20,960 nt of DNA from DATCVA01 sp036567205 (GTDB taxonomy: Bacteria; Pseudomonadota; Gammaproteobacteria; Burkholderiales; Burkholderiaceae_B): NCBI GenBank assembly GCA_036567205.1, contig DATCVA010000367.1, positions 1 to 20,960 of the forward strand, read 5' to 3'. The notes under the pieces are model-generated. The model was not told where the DNA came from. It did no database searches and was given only the letters and a program-made list of their open reading frames with translations. Position 1 is the first letter of the stretch, and each line of letters begins with the position of its first letter. Shown here one piece after another: positions 8,096 to 14,671 of the stretch. Both the position numbers and the translations under genes were made by a program.

Positions 8096-8196
8096 TTTCA
8101 TTTTTTCAATCAATGGGCACGAAAGCAGGCGCGGACAGCGCATTTATACGATGAGCAGGCCTCGCACGATTCATGATTGATTCAGAAATGGAATAA
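8093..8196. repeat. Probable degenerate third copy of the ~110-bp palindromic-end repeat
   Basis: The left end TAATTTCATTTTTTCAATCA and the right end TTGATTCAGAAATGGAATAA form an imperfect inverted repeat, 104 bases overall. Both ends resemble those of the two copies around chaC (TAATTCCATTTCCAGATCAA and its complement), and the length is close to theirs (109 and 111). The left end continues to match the 13642 copy through GGGCAC/TGTGCAC. The interior is not clearly related. The left end coincides with the iclR stop codon. Confidence 0.45.
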
Positions 8197-8227
8197 GGCC
8201 GCGATTGCCGCCGCGAGCTGTAGTGCG

Positions 8228-8242
8228 TTCCGTGTCACGGAA
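8228..8242. promoter_or_regulatory. Palindrome, probable IclR operator (site 2)
   Basis: TTCCGTGTCACGGAA is a perfect palindrome with two 7-bp arms around T8235. It differs from site 1 (7215-7231) only at the bases flanking the centre. It lies 134 bases before the hydrolase start codon, in the 280-base gap after iclR. Confidence 0.62.
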
Positions 8243-8375
8243 TTATGTCCGATGTCCGTTTCCAGAATGGCCGGAGTTCATTAAGCTGTCTGTCATCGAA
8301 GGGCAACGTTTGGTTTGCCCAGATTGATTCTTGTGACAACTATCATGCCGCGTCCATGCGGGCTGGAGAAAAATT

Positions 8376-9356
8376 TTGAAACTCGTCAGCTACTCAACCA
8401 ATTCCGAACCCGATGTCGCGAAGATTGGTTTTTCAGTTTCCGACAATGAATTGATCGATGTCGGGCAAGCCTGCGTTGCTGTCGGCTCTTCGCTCTCGGA
8501 AATCCCGGCTGATATTCATGCCTTGATAGAAGCGGGCGGCGCCGTCTGGTCTGAACTGTCCCGCGTCGCGCAGGCGACGGCAAATCATCCGCAGTTGACC
8601 CGCGTTAGCTTCGATACGGTGCGCATCCTGCCCTCGGTACAGAAACCTTCGAAAATCTGCTGTCTTGCTTTGAATAACAGCGCCAATTCCGAGCGTATCG
8701 TCAAGGGACCCTCGCATCCCGCTTTATTCACGAAACCCCTTACGGCGCTGGTTGGCCATGGTGGCGCAATCCGCCTGAAGCCTCATTATGGCCGCGTGCA
8801 CCCCGAGCCCGAGCTAGCCCTGATTATCGGTAAGCGCGCAAGCGATATCAATGCCGCCGATGCGTACGACTATGTTTTCGGATACACCGTACACAACGAT
8901 TTAACGTCGCCCACCATGCGAGACGAAGATAGCTTTCATTATCGCGCGATTCATCCCGCCGCCGAAGGGGAAGGTATTCGTTATGTTGAAAGCCATGTGT
9001 CTTACAGCGGTCGCTACAAAGGATCTGACACTTTTTCGGCTCTGGGGCCATGGATTGTTACGCGCGACGAAATTAGCGACCCGCATGCGCTAGACATCGA
9101 GTGTCGCGTTCGCGACGAGCTTTTTGCAAGCGACAACACTATTAATCTGTTTCATAAGATACCTGAAGTCCTTGCCTTCGTGTCGAGCTATATGACATTG
9201 CTGCCTGGCGATGTTGTCTCGCTGGGTACGGCGCTTGGATCGGGAGGAAAACCGGGAAGGGCCGTGCAGAATGCCGACCTGAATAAAATGGGCGGGCCGG
9301 TCAGTGTCACTATTGAAGGAATCGGCCGCTTGAGCAACCCTGTTGAACATGTCTAA
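8376..9356 (+). CDS. Fumarylacetoacetate hydrolase family protein
   Basis: This 326-residue enzyme of the FAH superfamily covers C-C bond hydrolases, acylpyruvases, decarboxylases and hydratases. The C-terminal FAH fold holds the metal triad E144 and E146 (HPEPELALIIG) and D175 (HNDLTSPT). The 29-residue spacing between the second and third ligands equals that of FAHD1 (E71, E73, D102). RYKGSDTFSALGPWIVT supplies the conserved lysine/DTF loop. The usual GTPxGVG near the end is altered to GTALGSGGKPGRA, so substrate may differ from the commonest members. Translation appears to start at TTG (8376) with GGAG seven bases upstream (8365-8368); MKLVSY is the standard family opening. An IclR palindrome lies upstream, which suggests inducible expression with the Bug receptor. 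A role in aromatic-acid or dicarboxylate catabolism is inference. Confidence 0.9.
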   Translation: MKLVSYSTNSEPDVAKIGFSVSDNELIDVGQACVAVGSSLSEIPADIHALIEAGGAVWSELSRVAQATANHPQLTRVSFDTVRILPSVQKPSKICCLALNNSANSERIVKGPSHPALFTKPLTALVGHGGAIRLKPHYGRVHPEPELALIIGKRASDINAADAYDYVFGYTVHNDLTSPTMRDEDSFHYRAIHPAAEGEGIRYVESHVSYSGRYKGSDTFSALGPWIVTRDEISDPHALDIECRVRDELFASDNTINLFHKIPEVLAFVSSYMTLLPGDVVSLGTALGSGGKPGRAVQNADLNKMGGPVSVTIEGIGRLSNPVEHV

Positions 9357-9385
9357 AAATCAGCGCAAGTAGGTTTTACGCTGGG

Positions 9386-9413
9386 AACGCTGCCGGATGC
9401 CGCCGGCAGCGTT
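9386..9413. terminator. Bidirectional terminator
   Basis: AACGCTGCCGG (9386-9396) and CCGGCAGCGTT (9403-9413) form a perfect 11-bp GC-rich stem with a six-base loop. The hairpin lies in the 64-base gap between the convergent hydrolase gene and purU. T-rich tails are short on both strands, but position and stem strength fit a shared terminator. Confidence 0.75.
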
Positions 9414-9420
9414 TGGTAAA

Positions 9421-10269
9421 TTACCTGAACACCACCGTCCGCTTGCCATTAAGCAGAATTCGATGCTCGACATGGCTACGCACCGCGCGAGCCAGCACCA
9501 GCGATTCCACATCGCTGCCCACCTGTGTCAAATCGTTCGCGCTCATTGCATGATCCACGCGTTCAATGTCTTGCTCGATGATCGGACCCTCGTCCAGATC
9601 CGGCGTTACGTAATGGGCCGTTGCCCCGATAATTTTCACACCCCGCGCATGCGCCTGATGATAGGGGCGCGCGCCTTTGAAGCTGGGCAGGAAGCTGTGA
9701 TGGATATTGATGGCCCTGCCTGACAGGGCCTGGCACAAGTCGGGCGACAAGATCTGCATATAGCGCGCCAGAACCACCAGGTCGATATTTTCGCGTTTGA
9801 CCAGATCCAGGATTTGTTGCTCTTGCGCCGGCTTGGTTTCGGGCGTGACGGGCAAATGGTGAAAGGGTACTTTGTACGAGGCCGCCAGTTGAGCGTAGTC
9901 GTTATGGTTGGACACTATCCCCGCAATCTCTACCGGCAGTTGGCCGCTGTGCGTGCGGAATAGCAAGTCATTCAGGCAATGCCCTTGCCGGCTGACCAGA
10001 ATCAGTAAACGCGCCTGTCGGTGAGCATCATAGATTTGTGCCTGCATGTCGAACTTTTCGGCTATGGGCGCGAATTTCTCTTGCAAGGCGGCGACGTCGG
10101 CTGCATTAGGCAGTTTGAAGTGCACGCGTAAAAAGAATTGTTCGGTTTCAAGGTCGCCGAACTGTTGCGCATCGATAATATTGCCATGCAAATTCAATAG
10201 CCAGCCGGTAACGCTGTGAACAATGCCAATGCGGTCAGGACAGGAAATAGTAAGAATGTAATCGTTCAT
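9421..10269 (-). CDS. purU: Formyltetrahydrofolate deformylase
   Basis: This 282-residue enzyme hydrolyses 10-formyltetrahydrofolate to formate and tetrahydrofolate, balancing one-carbon pools. An N-terminal ACT domain (about 3-80, opening YILTISCPDRIGIVHSVTGW) precedes a formyltransferase fold (about 87-275). Catalytic residues match the glycinamide-ribonucleotide-transformylase pattern: N188 and H190 in AINIHHSFLPSFKGARPY, and D226 in PDLDEGPIIEQ. The length is normal. It follows the flavoprotein gene by 14 bases on the same strand, so the two are probably co-transcribed. No clear ribosome site precedes the ATG, consistent with coupling to the upstream gene. Confidence 0.95.
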   Translation of the reverse strand: MNDYILTISCPDRIGIVHSVTGWLLNLHGNIIDAQQFGDLETEQFFLRVHFKLPNAADVAALQEKFAPIAEKFDMQAQIYDAHRQARLLILVSRQGHCLNDLLFRTHSGQLPVEIAGIVSNHNDYAQLAASYKVPFHHLPVTPETKPAQEQQILDLVKRENIDLVVLARYMQILSPDLCQALSGRAINIHHSFLPSFKGARPYHQAHARGVKIIGATAHYVTPDLDEGPIIEQDIERVDHAMSANDLTQVGSDVESLVLARAVRSHVEHRILLNGKRTVVFR

Positions 10270-10283
10270 TGTAATTCGTGGGT

Positions 10284-11402
10284 TTAATGCGGCGAAGTAT
10301 CGAGGGCCAGGGCGGCGGACTCGGCAATCGCCAGACAGGCTGTCAAGCCTGGGGATTCTATGCCAAATAAATTGACCAGGTTTTTTACGCCATGTGTAGC
10401 AGGGCCGGCAATGATGAAATCGGCGGCTACTTCGTGCGGACCGCTTATTTTTGGACGTATGCCTGTGTAGCCAGGGGTCAGTGCATTGTCGGGCAGGGCC
10501 GGCCAGTAATGTCGCACGGCGTCGTAAAACGAGTCGGCGCGCTGTGGATCAAGCGTATAGTCTTCACTGTCGACCCATTCGGTGTCGGGTCCGAATTTGG
10601 CCTGGCCTCCCAGGTCCAGCGTTAGGTGCACGCCCAGCCCGGCATGATCCGGCATGGGGTAGATAAGGCGGGAAAACGGCGACTTCCCGGCCAGGGTGAA
10701 GTAGCTGCCTTTGCAAAAATAGGCGTTGGGGATGTGTCCGGCGGGCTGGCCGGCCAGCTTGCGGGCTACGGCTGGCGCCGAAAGCCCGGTGGAATTAATG
10801 ACGCAGCGGGCTGTCAGTTCCATGGCCTCGTTGCCTGCAAACTTAAGTAGAAATTCACCCGTGTTTAGAATTTCGCCACCAATGAACGGTGTGTGGAACA
10901 CGCATTGTGAGCCATTGTTTTCGGCGTCGCCCTGCAGGGACAGCATCAGTGCATGGCTATCGACAATACCGGTTGATGGGGAAATCAGCGCCGCCTCGCA
11001 ACGCAGGGCGGGTTCCAGTGCGCGGGCTTCCTCTGCGGAAAGCCGAAGCAGGTCGTCGACCCCGTTGCGCTTGGCTCGTTGGGCGATGGCGCCAAGTTGG
11101 CCGGCTTGCTCGGCTGTGGTGGCGACAATCAGCTTGCCCAGCCGCTGATGCGGAATATTGCGTTCGGCGCAGTAGGCATAAAGCAGTTGTTTTCCCTTGA
11201 CGCATAGCTTGGCTTTAAGGCTGTTTTGAGGGTAGTAAATGCCGGCGTGTATGACTTCTGAGTTGCGCGAACTCGTGCCTGTGCCGATGGCCTCGGCCGC
11301 TTCCACGACCAGGACTTCACGCCCCTTCCGGGCCAGTTCGCGGGCAATGGCAAGGCCGACAACGCCCGCGCCCAATACAACACAGTCAATATCTACAGTC
11401 AT
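10284..11402 (-). CDS. FAD-dependent oxidoreductase, L-2-hydroxyglutarate dehydrogenase-like
   Basis: This 372-residue flavoprotein of the DAO superfamily has an N-terminal FAD site GAGVVGLAIARELARKG (G11, G13, G16) and an acidic ribose-binding end (VVEAAE). SSRNSEVIHAGIYYP, CKGSYF, LGVHLTLD and GIRPKISGP are the pattern of the LhgO/L2HGDH group, which oxidises L-2-hydroxyglutarate to 2-oxoglutarate. Substrate assignment from motifs alone is moderate, and another 2-hydroxyacid or amino-acid substrate is possible. AGGA eight bases before the ATG supports the start. It precedes purU by 14 bases and follows the flavin reductase gene by 41 bases, all on the minus strand, suggesting an operon. Confidence 0.85.
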   Translation of the reverse strand: MTVDIDCVVLGAGVVGLAIARELARKGREVLVVEAAEAIGTGTSSRNSEVIHAGIYYPQNSLKAKLCVKGKQLLYAYCAERNIPHQRLGKLIVATTAEQAGQLGAIAQRAKRNGVDDLLRLSAEEARALEPALRCEAALISPSTGIVDSHALMLSLQGDAENNGSQCVFHTPFIGGEILNTGEFLLKFAGNEAMELTARCVINSTGLSAPAVARKLAGQPAGHIPNAYFCKGSYFTLAGKSPFSRLIYPMPDHAGLGVHLTLDLGGQAKFGPDTEWVDSEDYTLDPQRADSFYDAVRHYWPALPDNALTPGYTGIRPKISGPHEVAADFIIAGPATHGVKNLVNLFGIESPGLTACLAIAESAALALDTSPH

Positions 11403-11443
11403 GGTTGTGTCCTGTGTATTTTCTATTCTGTTTGTGTCCGCTG

Positions 11444-11968
11444 TCAGTTGCTTGATAGCGGCTCATGGGAAGGGGTCAGGTCAAAATCGCCCGCATGATA
11501 GACCAGCGGTTGGCCAAAAGAGCGGTGGCAGCGTTCGACCTGGCCAATGAAAATAATGTGATCACCCGCTTCGTACCGGTTCAGGTTGTAGCACTCGAAC
11601 CATGCCGCGCATTCGGGTTCGTCCAGCATAAGTGTGCCGTTTGGCGCTTGCGTCAGCCGCAAGCCTTCAAACCGTTTTGCTTGTGAGCCTTGCGCAAATT
11701 TTTTTGCCAAATGCAATTGTTGGGCCGCAAGCACGTGAATGACATAACGATCGGCATTTTGAAACGCGGCCAGCGAAGTAGATTCTTTGGAAAGAGCCCA
11801 CAGCACCATGGGCGGTTCAAGCGAGACGGAGTTGAACGAACTGATGGTCAGGCCGACCGGATTTTTTTCCTTGTTGGTTCGCGTCGTGACAATGGTGACC
11901 CCAGTGGCAAAGCGGCCCAGAGCAGAGCGAAAAAACAAAGAATCAAAATCAGCGGCTTTGGCAGTCAT
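11444..11968 (-). CDS. Flavin reductase family protein (HpaC-like)
   Basis: This 174-residue FMN/FAD reductase-domain protein has the N-terminal pattern FRSALGRFATGVTIVTTRTN, VGLTISSFNSVSLEPPMVLW, the EAGDHIIFIGQV motif and a closing PLVYHAGDFD. Members supply reduced flavin to two-component monooxygenases or bind FMN. No partner oxygenase is encoded nearby. The frame stays open to 12193, but the extra residues overlap the end of pdxH in another frame and do not resemble the family. ATG 11968 (MTAKAADFDSLFFRSALG) gives normal size; ATG 11995 is an alternative. Both have weak ribosome sites. It lies 67 bases after pdxH and 41 before the flavoprotein gene. Flavin use by all three neighbours (pdxH, this gene, the DAO enzyme) may explain the grouping. 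Confidence 0.85.
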   Translation of the reverse strand: MTAKAADFDSLFFRSALGRFATGVTIVTTRTNKEKNPVGLTISSFNSVSLEPPMVLWALSKESTSLAAFQNADRYVIHVLAAQQLHLAKKFAQGSQAKRFEGLRLTQAPNGTLMLDEPECAAWFECYNLNRYEAGDHIIFIGQVERCHRSFGQPLVYHAGDFDLTPSHEPLSSN

Positions 11969-12035
11969 AACACCAGAATAGTAAGTACGTTCCATTGACG
12001 GCACGGCTGCAATGGCGCGGTAGAAGGAGGGGCCG

Positions 12036-12668
12036 TCACGGAGCCAGGCGAGTGCTTGTCCATTGCTGATTCTTATCGAGCCGATAAACAAGCCGGTCGT
12101 GCAGGCGCGAGGGGCGACCTTGCCAAAACTCGACACTCTCGGGTTTAAGCCGGTATCCGCCCCAATGCGGCGGGCGCGGAGGGTGCGCGCCAAGCGTTTC
12201 AGTCAGCGTCAGGGTTCGGGCTTCGAGCTCTTCGTGGGTGATCGGCTGGCTTTGGGGCGAAACCCAGGCGCCAATGCGAGAGCCTAACGGCCGGCTATTA
12301 AAGTAGTCGTCTGATTCCGTCGCCGCGATTTTTTCGATTAAGCCTTCCAGCCTGACCTGGCGCTCGAGTACAGGCCAGAAAAACAGCAGACTGGCGTAAG
12401 GGTTGGCAGCCAGTTCGCGTCCCTTGCGAGATTCATAATTGGTAAAAAACACCAGGCCTCGCTCGTCAAAGCCCTTGAGTAAAACGATACGGGCCGACGG
12501 CCGGCCATCGGTCGTAGTGGTGGCCAGAGTCATGGCATTGGGCTCGATGACGTTGGCCTGCAGCGCTTCGTCGAACCACTTGGCGAATTGCTCTATAGGT
12601 GTAGGAGCCAGGGACGACTCGAGCAGAACGTTTTTTTCGTATTTTTGGCGAAGATCAGCGATGGACAT
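12036..12668 (-). CDS. pdxH: Pyridoxamine 5'-phosphate oxidase
   Basis: This 210-residue FMN enzyme oxidises pyridoxine/pyridoxamine 5'-phosphate to pyridoxal 5'-phosphate, the last step of vitamin B6 synthesis and salvage. Conserved segments are ARIVLLKGFDERGLVFFTNY with ESRKGREL (FMN/phosphate), LERQVRLEG, YFNSRPLGSRIGAWVSPQS, VEFWQGRPSRLHDRLVY and the terminal TRLAP seen in E. coli PdxH. The start MSIADLRQKYEKN (12668) matches the family. A GTG at 12710 would add 14 unlike residues. No clear Shine-Dalgarno precedes either. The upstream gap holds a copy of the palindromic-end repeat (12728-12836), so the promoter may lie in or beside that repeat. Confidence 0.95.
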   Translation of the reverse strand: MSIADLRQKYEKNVLLESSLAPTPIEQFAKWFDEALQANVIEPNAMTLATTTTDGRPSARIVLLKGFDERGLVFFTNYESRKGRELAANPYASLLFFWPVLERQVRLEGLIEKIAATESDDYFNSRPLGSRIGAWVSPQSQPITHEELEARTLTLTETLGAHPPRPPHWGGYRLKPESVEFWQGRPSRLHDRLVYRLDKNQQWTSTRLAP

Positions 12669-12727
12669 AATCGTAATAAAAAAGATGACGCCTTCAGGAT
12701 CTGGCGGCACAAACGGAAGTTAACCAG

Positions 12728-12836
12728 TAATTCCGTTTCCAGATCAAGCGTGAACGCGAAGTCGAAGTGCAGACATTAATTACTTTGGTGCGACTGCTGC
12801 GCCGACAACGAGCACGTTTGATATGGAAATGGACTA
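12728..12836 (+). repeat. MITE-like ~110-bp repeat, copy A
   Basis: The ends TAATTCCGTTTCCAGATCAA (from 12728) and TTTGATATGGAAATGGACTA (to 12836) are imperfect inverted repeats of each other, extending inward to GCGTG/CACG. A directional interior block (12745-12778) matches the complement of 13702-13735 in copy B at 31 of 34 positions, including CAAGCGTGAACGCGAA and GCAGACATTA. The right-hand 25 bases also match copy B closely. The middle (about 12779-12811) is unrelated. No transposase is encoded. Copy A lies between pdxH and chaC. Confidence 0.75.
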
Positions 12837-12879
12837 AGGGCAGCGTGCAAAGGTTCTGCAAGCAGCCAGATGCATGAGT

Positions 12880-13554
12880 TTACTCGCACTTTGATACTTG
12901 GTCCTGAGCCTGCTGCGAAGCGCGTGCCACAGCGCTTCGCAGCCGCAGCACAATGCCTTCCAGTTTTTTGTCGTGAATGCCCGCAAGTTTAAGGGCCTGT
13001 GCTGTTTCCAGCACATATTCGGTGCACGGACCATAATTGCCATGCGCGTTTTGCACAATGGCAATCAACTGATCTTTGGATAAACCACGCACATATGCAT
13101 CTTTGCTGCGATCCATCGTAAAGGCGAGAGCCTTGATGTTGCCTTCTTGGGAGCGGCAATTTAGCCATTTTGGAATATACGCGCCGCTTGGCATTTCCCG
13201 TTTCCAAAGTTCGTGCAGCGTTTCAGGAACGTGTTTTGCGGCTATTTTATAGGCCATGCCGCGGCAAGATCCGCCCACATCCAGGCCAAAAACCAGGCCA
13301 GGACGCTCTGGCGTTCCACGGTTTACACGAGACCACAAGCACAGTGCGCGGTGATAACCGTTAAGCAATGCGGGGCGCCGCTCTGCATAGTCAAAATCGG
13401 GACGCCATACCAGTGAGCCATAGCCGAAGACCCAGACGTCCTGATTCGGGCTCCAGTGCGCAAGCGATTTGTTCAAGGACGCCAAGCGCTCTTCCTCGGT
13501 AAGGAGGCGGAAGGTACTGCCGCTGGAAGTAAAAAGAGATTCGAGACCGCTCAT
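12880..13554 (-). CDS. chaC: ChaC-type glutathione-specific gamma-glutamylcyclotransferase
   Basis: This 224-residue cytosolic enzyme is predicted to split glutathione into 5-oxoproline and Cys-Gly. The substrate-binding loop VFGYGSLVWRPDFDY (YGSL at 45-48) and the catalytic glutamate E120 in LWKREMPSGAY are intact, as is the downstream YVRGLSKDQL and GNYGPCTEYV region of ChaC proteins. The N-terminal 38 residues are an unremarkable lead. No clear ribosome site precedes the ATG. The gene stands alone, bracketed by two inverted copies of a ~110-bp repeat (12728-12836 and 13642-13752). It reads toward copy A, which may act as its 3' hairpin. ggt elsewhere in the window attacks the same bond of glutathione in the periplasm. 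Confidence 0.9.
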   Translation of the reverse strand: MSGLESLFTSSGSTFRLLTEEERLASLNKSLAHWSPNQDVWVFGYGSLVWRPDFDYAERRPALLNGYHRALCLWSRVNRGTPERPGLVFGLDVGGSCRGMAYKIAAKHVPETLHELWKREMPSGAYIPKWLNCRSQEGNIKALAFTMDRSKDAYVRGLSKDQLIAIVQNAHGNYGPCTEYVLETAQALKLAGIHDKKLEGIVLRLRSAVARASQQAQDQVSKCE

Positions 13555-13641
13555 AGGTTAGAGTTCGAGGCAAGAATGGATCAATTGTTATTGTAGGCCG
13601 GCTTGGTGCTTATGGGTACGCTGGACGGTCTACGCGTGATC

Positions 13642-13752
13642 TAATTCCATTTCCAGATCAAATGTGCACTTTGTTTGTGGGCTTCGCTTGCCTTACACCA
13701 GTAATGTCTGCGCTTCGCTTTCGCGTTCACGCTTGGTCCGAAAATGGAATAA
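13642..13752 (-). repeat. MITE-like ~110-bp repeat, copy B (inverted relative to copy A)
   Basis: The ends TAATTCCATTTCCAGATCAA (from 13642) and CGCTTGGTCCGAAAATGGAA (through 13750) are inverted repeats, matching at about 19 of 25 positions when read to 13752. The complement of 13702-13735 matches the interior of copy A at 31 of 34 positions, so the two copies face opposite ways across chaC. The interval 13670-13701 is specific to this copy. It lies between the divergent chaC and tcdA genes and could carry or alter their promoters. Confidence 0.75.
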
Positions 13753-13843
13753 TACCGGCAACCGCCATACAATCTGTGCCGCGACATGTTGATTTTTCTG
13801 AAGCCTGTCTTTGCTGCATCACCGCCGATACTTCCTGATTACC

Positions 13844-14671
13844 ATGCCTGATATTGAACTTATTGATTCTGAACGCCGCTTTGGCGGCCTGGAGCGCCTG
13901 TATGGCCCGCAAAGCCTGCGGCAGCTTTCCCTGGCGCATGTGGCCGTTGCCGGAATTGGCGGCGTCGGTTCATGGTGTGCGGAAGCATTGGCCCGTTCGG
14001 GCATTGGACGATTGACCTTGATTGATCTGGATCATATTGCCGAGTCCAATATTAACCGTCAGTTGCACGCTTTGACCGATACGCTGGGCCAGTCGAAAGT
14101 CGACGCCATGGGCTTGCGGGTGCACGGGATCAATCCGGGTTGCCGTTTGAGCCTGATCGATGACTTTGTCACGCCGGATAACGTGCATGAAGTGTTGGCG
14201 AACGATGTGTCGTTGTTAATTGATTGCACCGATCAGGCCTCGGCTAAAATCGCCATGATTCTCCAGGCCGCGAAAAACAAAATGCCCATAGTCGTTTGCG
14301 GTGGCGCGGGGGGTAAAACGAATCCATTAAGTTTGCGCGCCAGCGATTTGTCGCAAACTCTTAATGATGCTCTGCTGTCCAAGCTGCGTAATACGTTGCG
14401 TCGTCACCACGGCTATCCCAAAGCGTCGGGCCAAGCCGGAAAGCCGCGTAAAAGGGTAGCTAAAATGGGCGTGCGCACCTTGTGGTTCGATCAGCCGGCG
14501 CTTTTGCCCGTACAGTGGCAAACAGCCGAACCGCCGGAACTGGGCAGTGCCGGTCTGCAGGGCTTGTCGTGTGCTGGCTATGGGTCGCTGGTTACCGTTA
14601 CCGCGGCGATGGGCATGGCGGCTGCCAACGAAGCAATTCAATGGTTGTTGACTGGCCGGTTTCAGGGCTGA
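13844..14671 (+). CDS. tcdA: tRNA threonylcarbamoyladenosine dehydratase
   Basis: This 275-residue E1-like (ThiF/MoeB superfamily) enzyme uses ATP to cyclise N6-threonylcarbamoyladenosine at tRNA position 37 to its ct6A form. The ATP site is VAVAGIGGVGSWCAEALARSG (GIGGVGS at about 37-43), followed by IDLDHIAESNINRQLHAL, which contains the NxNRQ signature. DCTDQASAKIAM, CGGAGGKTNP and the C-terminal SAGLQGLSCAGYGSLV region match TcdA (YgdL/CsdL) rather than ThiF or MoeB. The frame is open back to a TTG at 13811, but ATG 13844 (MPDIELIDSERRFGGLERLYG) matches the family start. Its end overlaps the convergent pabC gene by 10 bases. Confidence 0.92.
   Translation: MPDIELIDSERRFGGLERLYGPQSLRQLSLAHVAVAGIGGVGSWCAEALARSGIGRLTLIDLDHIAESNINRQLHALTDTLGQSKVDAMGLRVHGINPGCRLSLIDDFVTPDNVHEVLANDVSLLIDCTDQASAKIAMILQAAKNKMPIVVCGGAGGKTNPLSLRASDLSQTLNDALLSKLRNTLRRHHGYPKASGQAGKPRKRVAKMGVRTLWFDQPALLPVQWQTAEPPELGSAGLQGLSCAGYGSLVTVTAAMGMAAANEAIQWLLTGRFQG

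Noticed and set aside
8331..8339. TTGTGACAA mini-palindrome before the FAH-family gene
   Set aside because: Four-base arms are too short to call an operator, and no matching site is seen elsewhere in the window.
11969..12193. 75-residue N-terminal extension of the flavin reductase
   Set aside because: It would overlap the end of pdxH out of frame, and its sequence does not resemble flavin reductases. The start at 11968 fits the family.
12588..12779. Small plus-strand frame running into repeat copy A
   Set aside because: It is antisense to pdxH for most of its length, and its tail is repeat sequence.
12728..13752. CRISPR or integron cassette explanation for the repeats around chaC
   Set aside because: There are only two copies, long and in opposite orientation, with a full gene between. 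There are no spacers, no attC-like core sites and no integrase.
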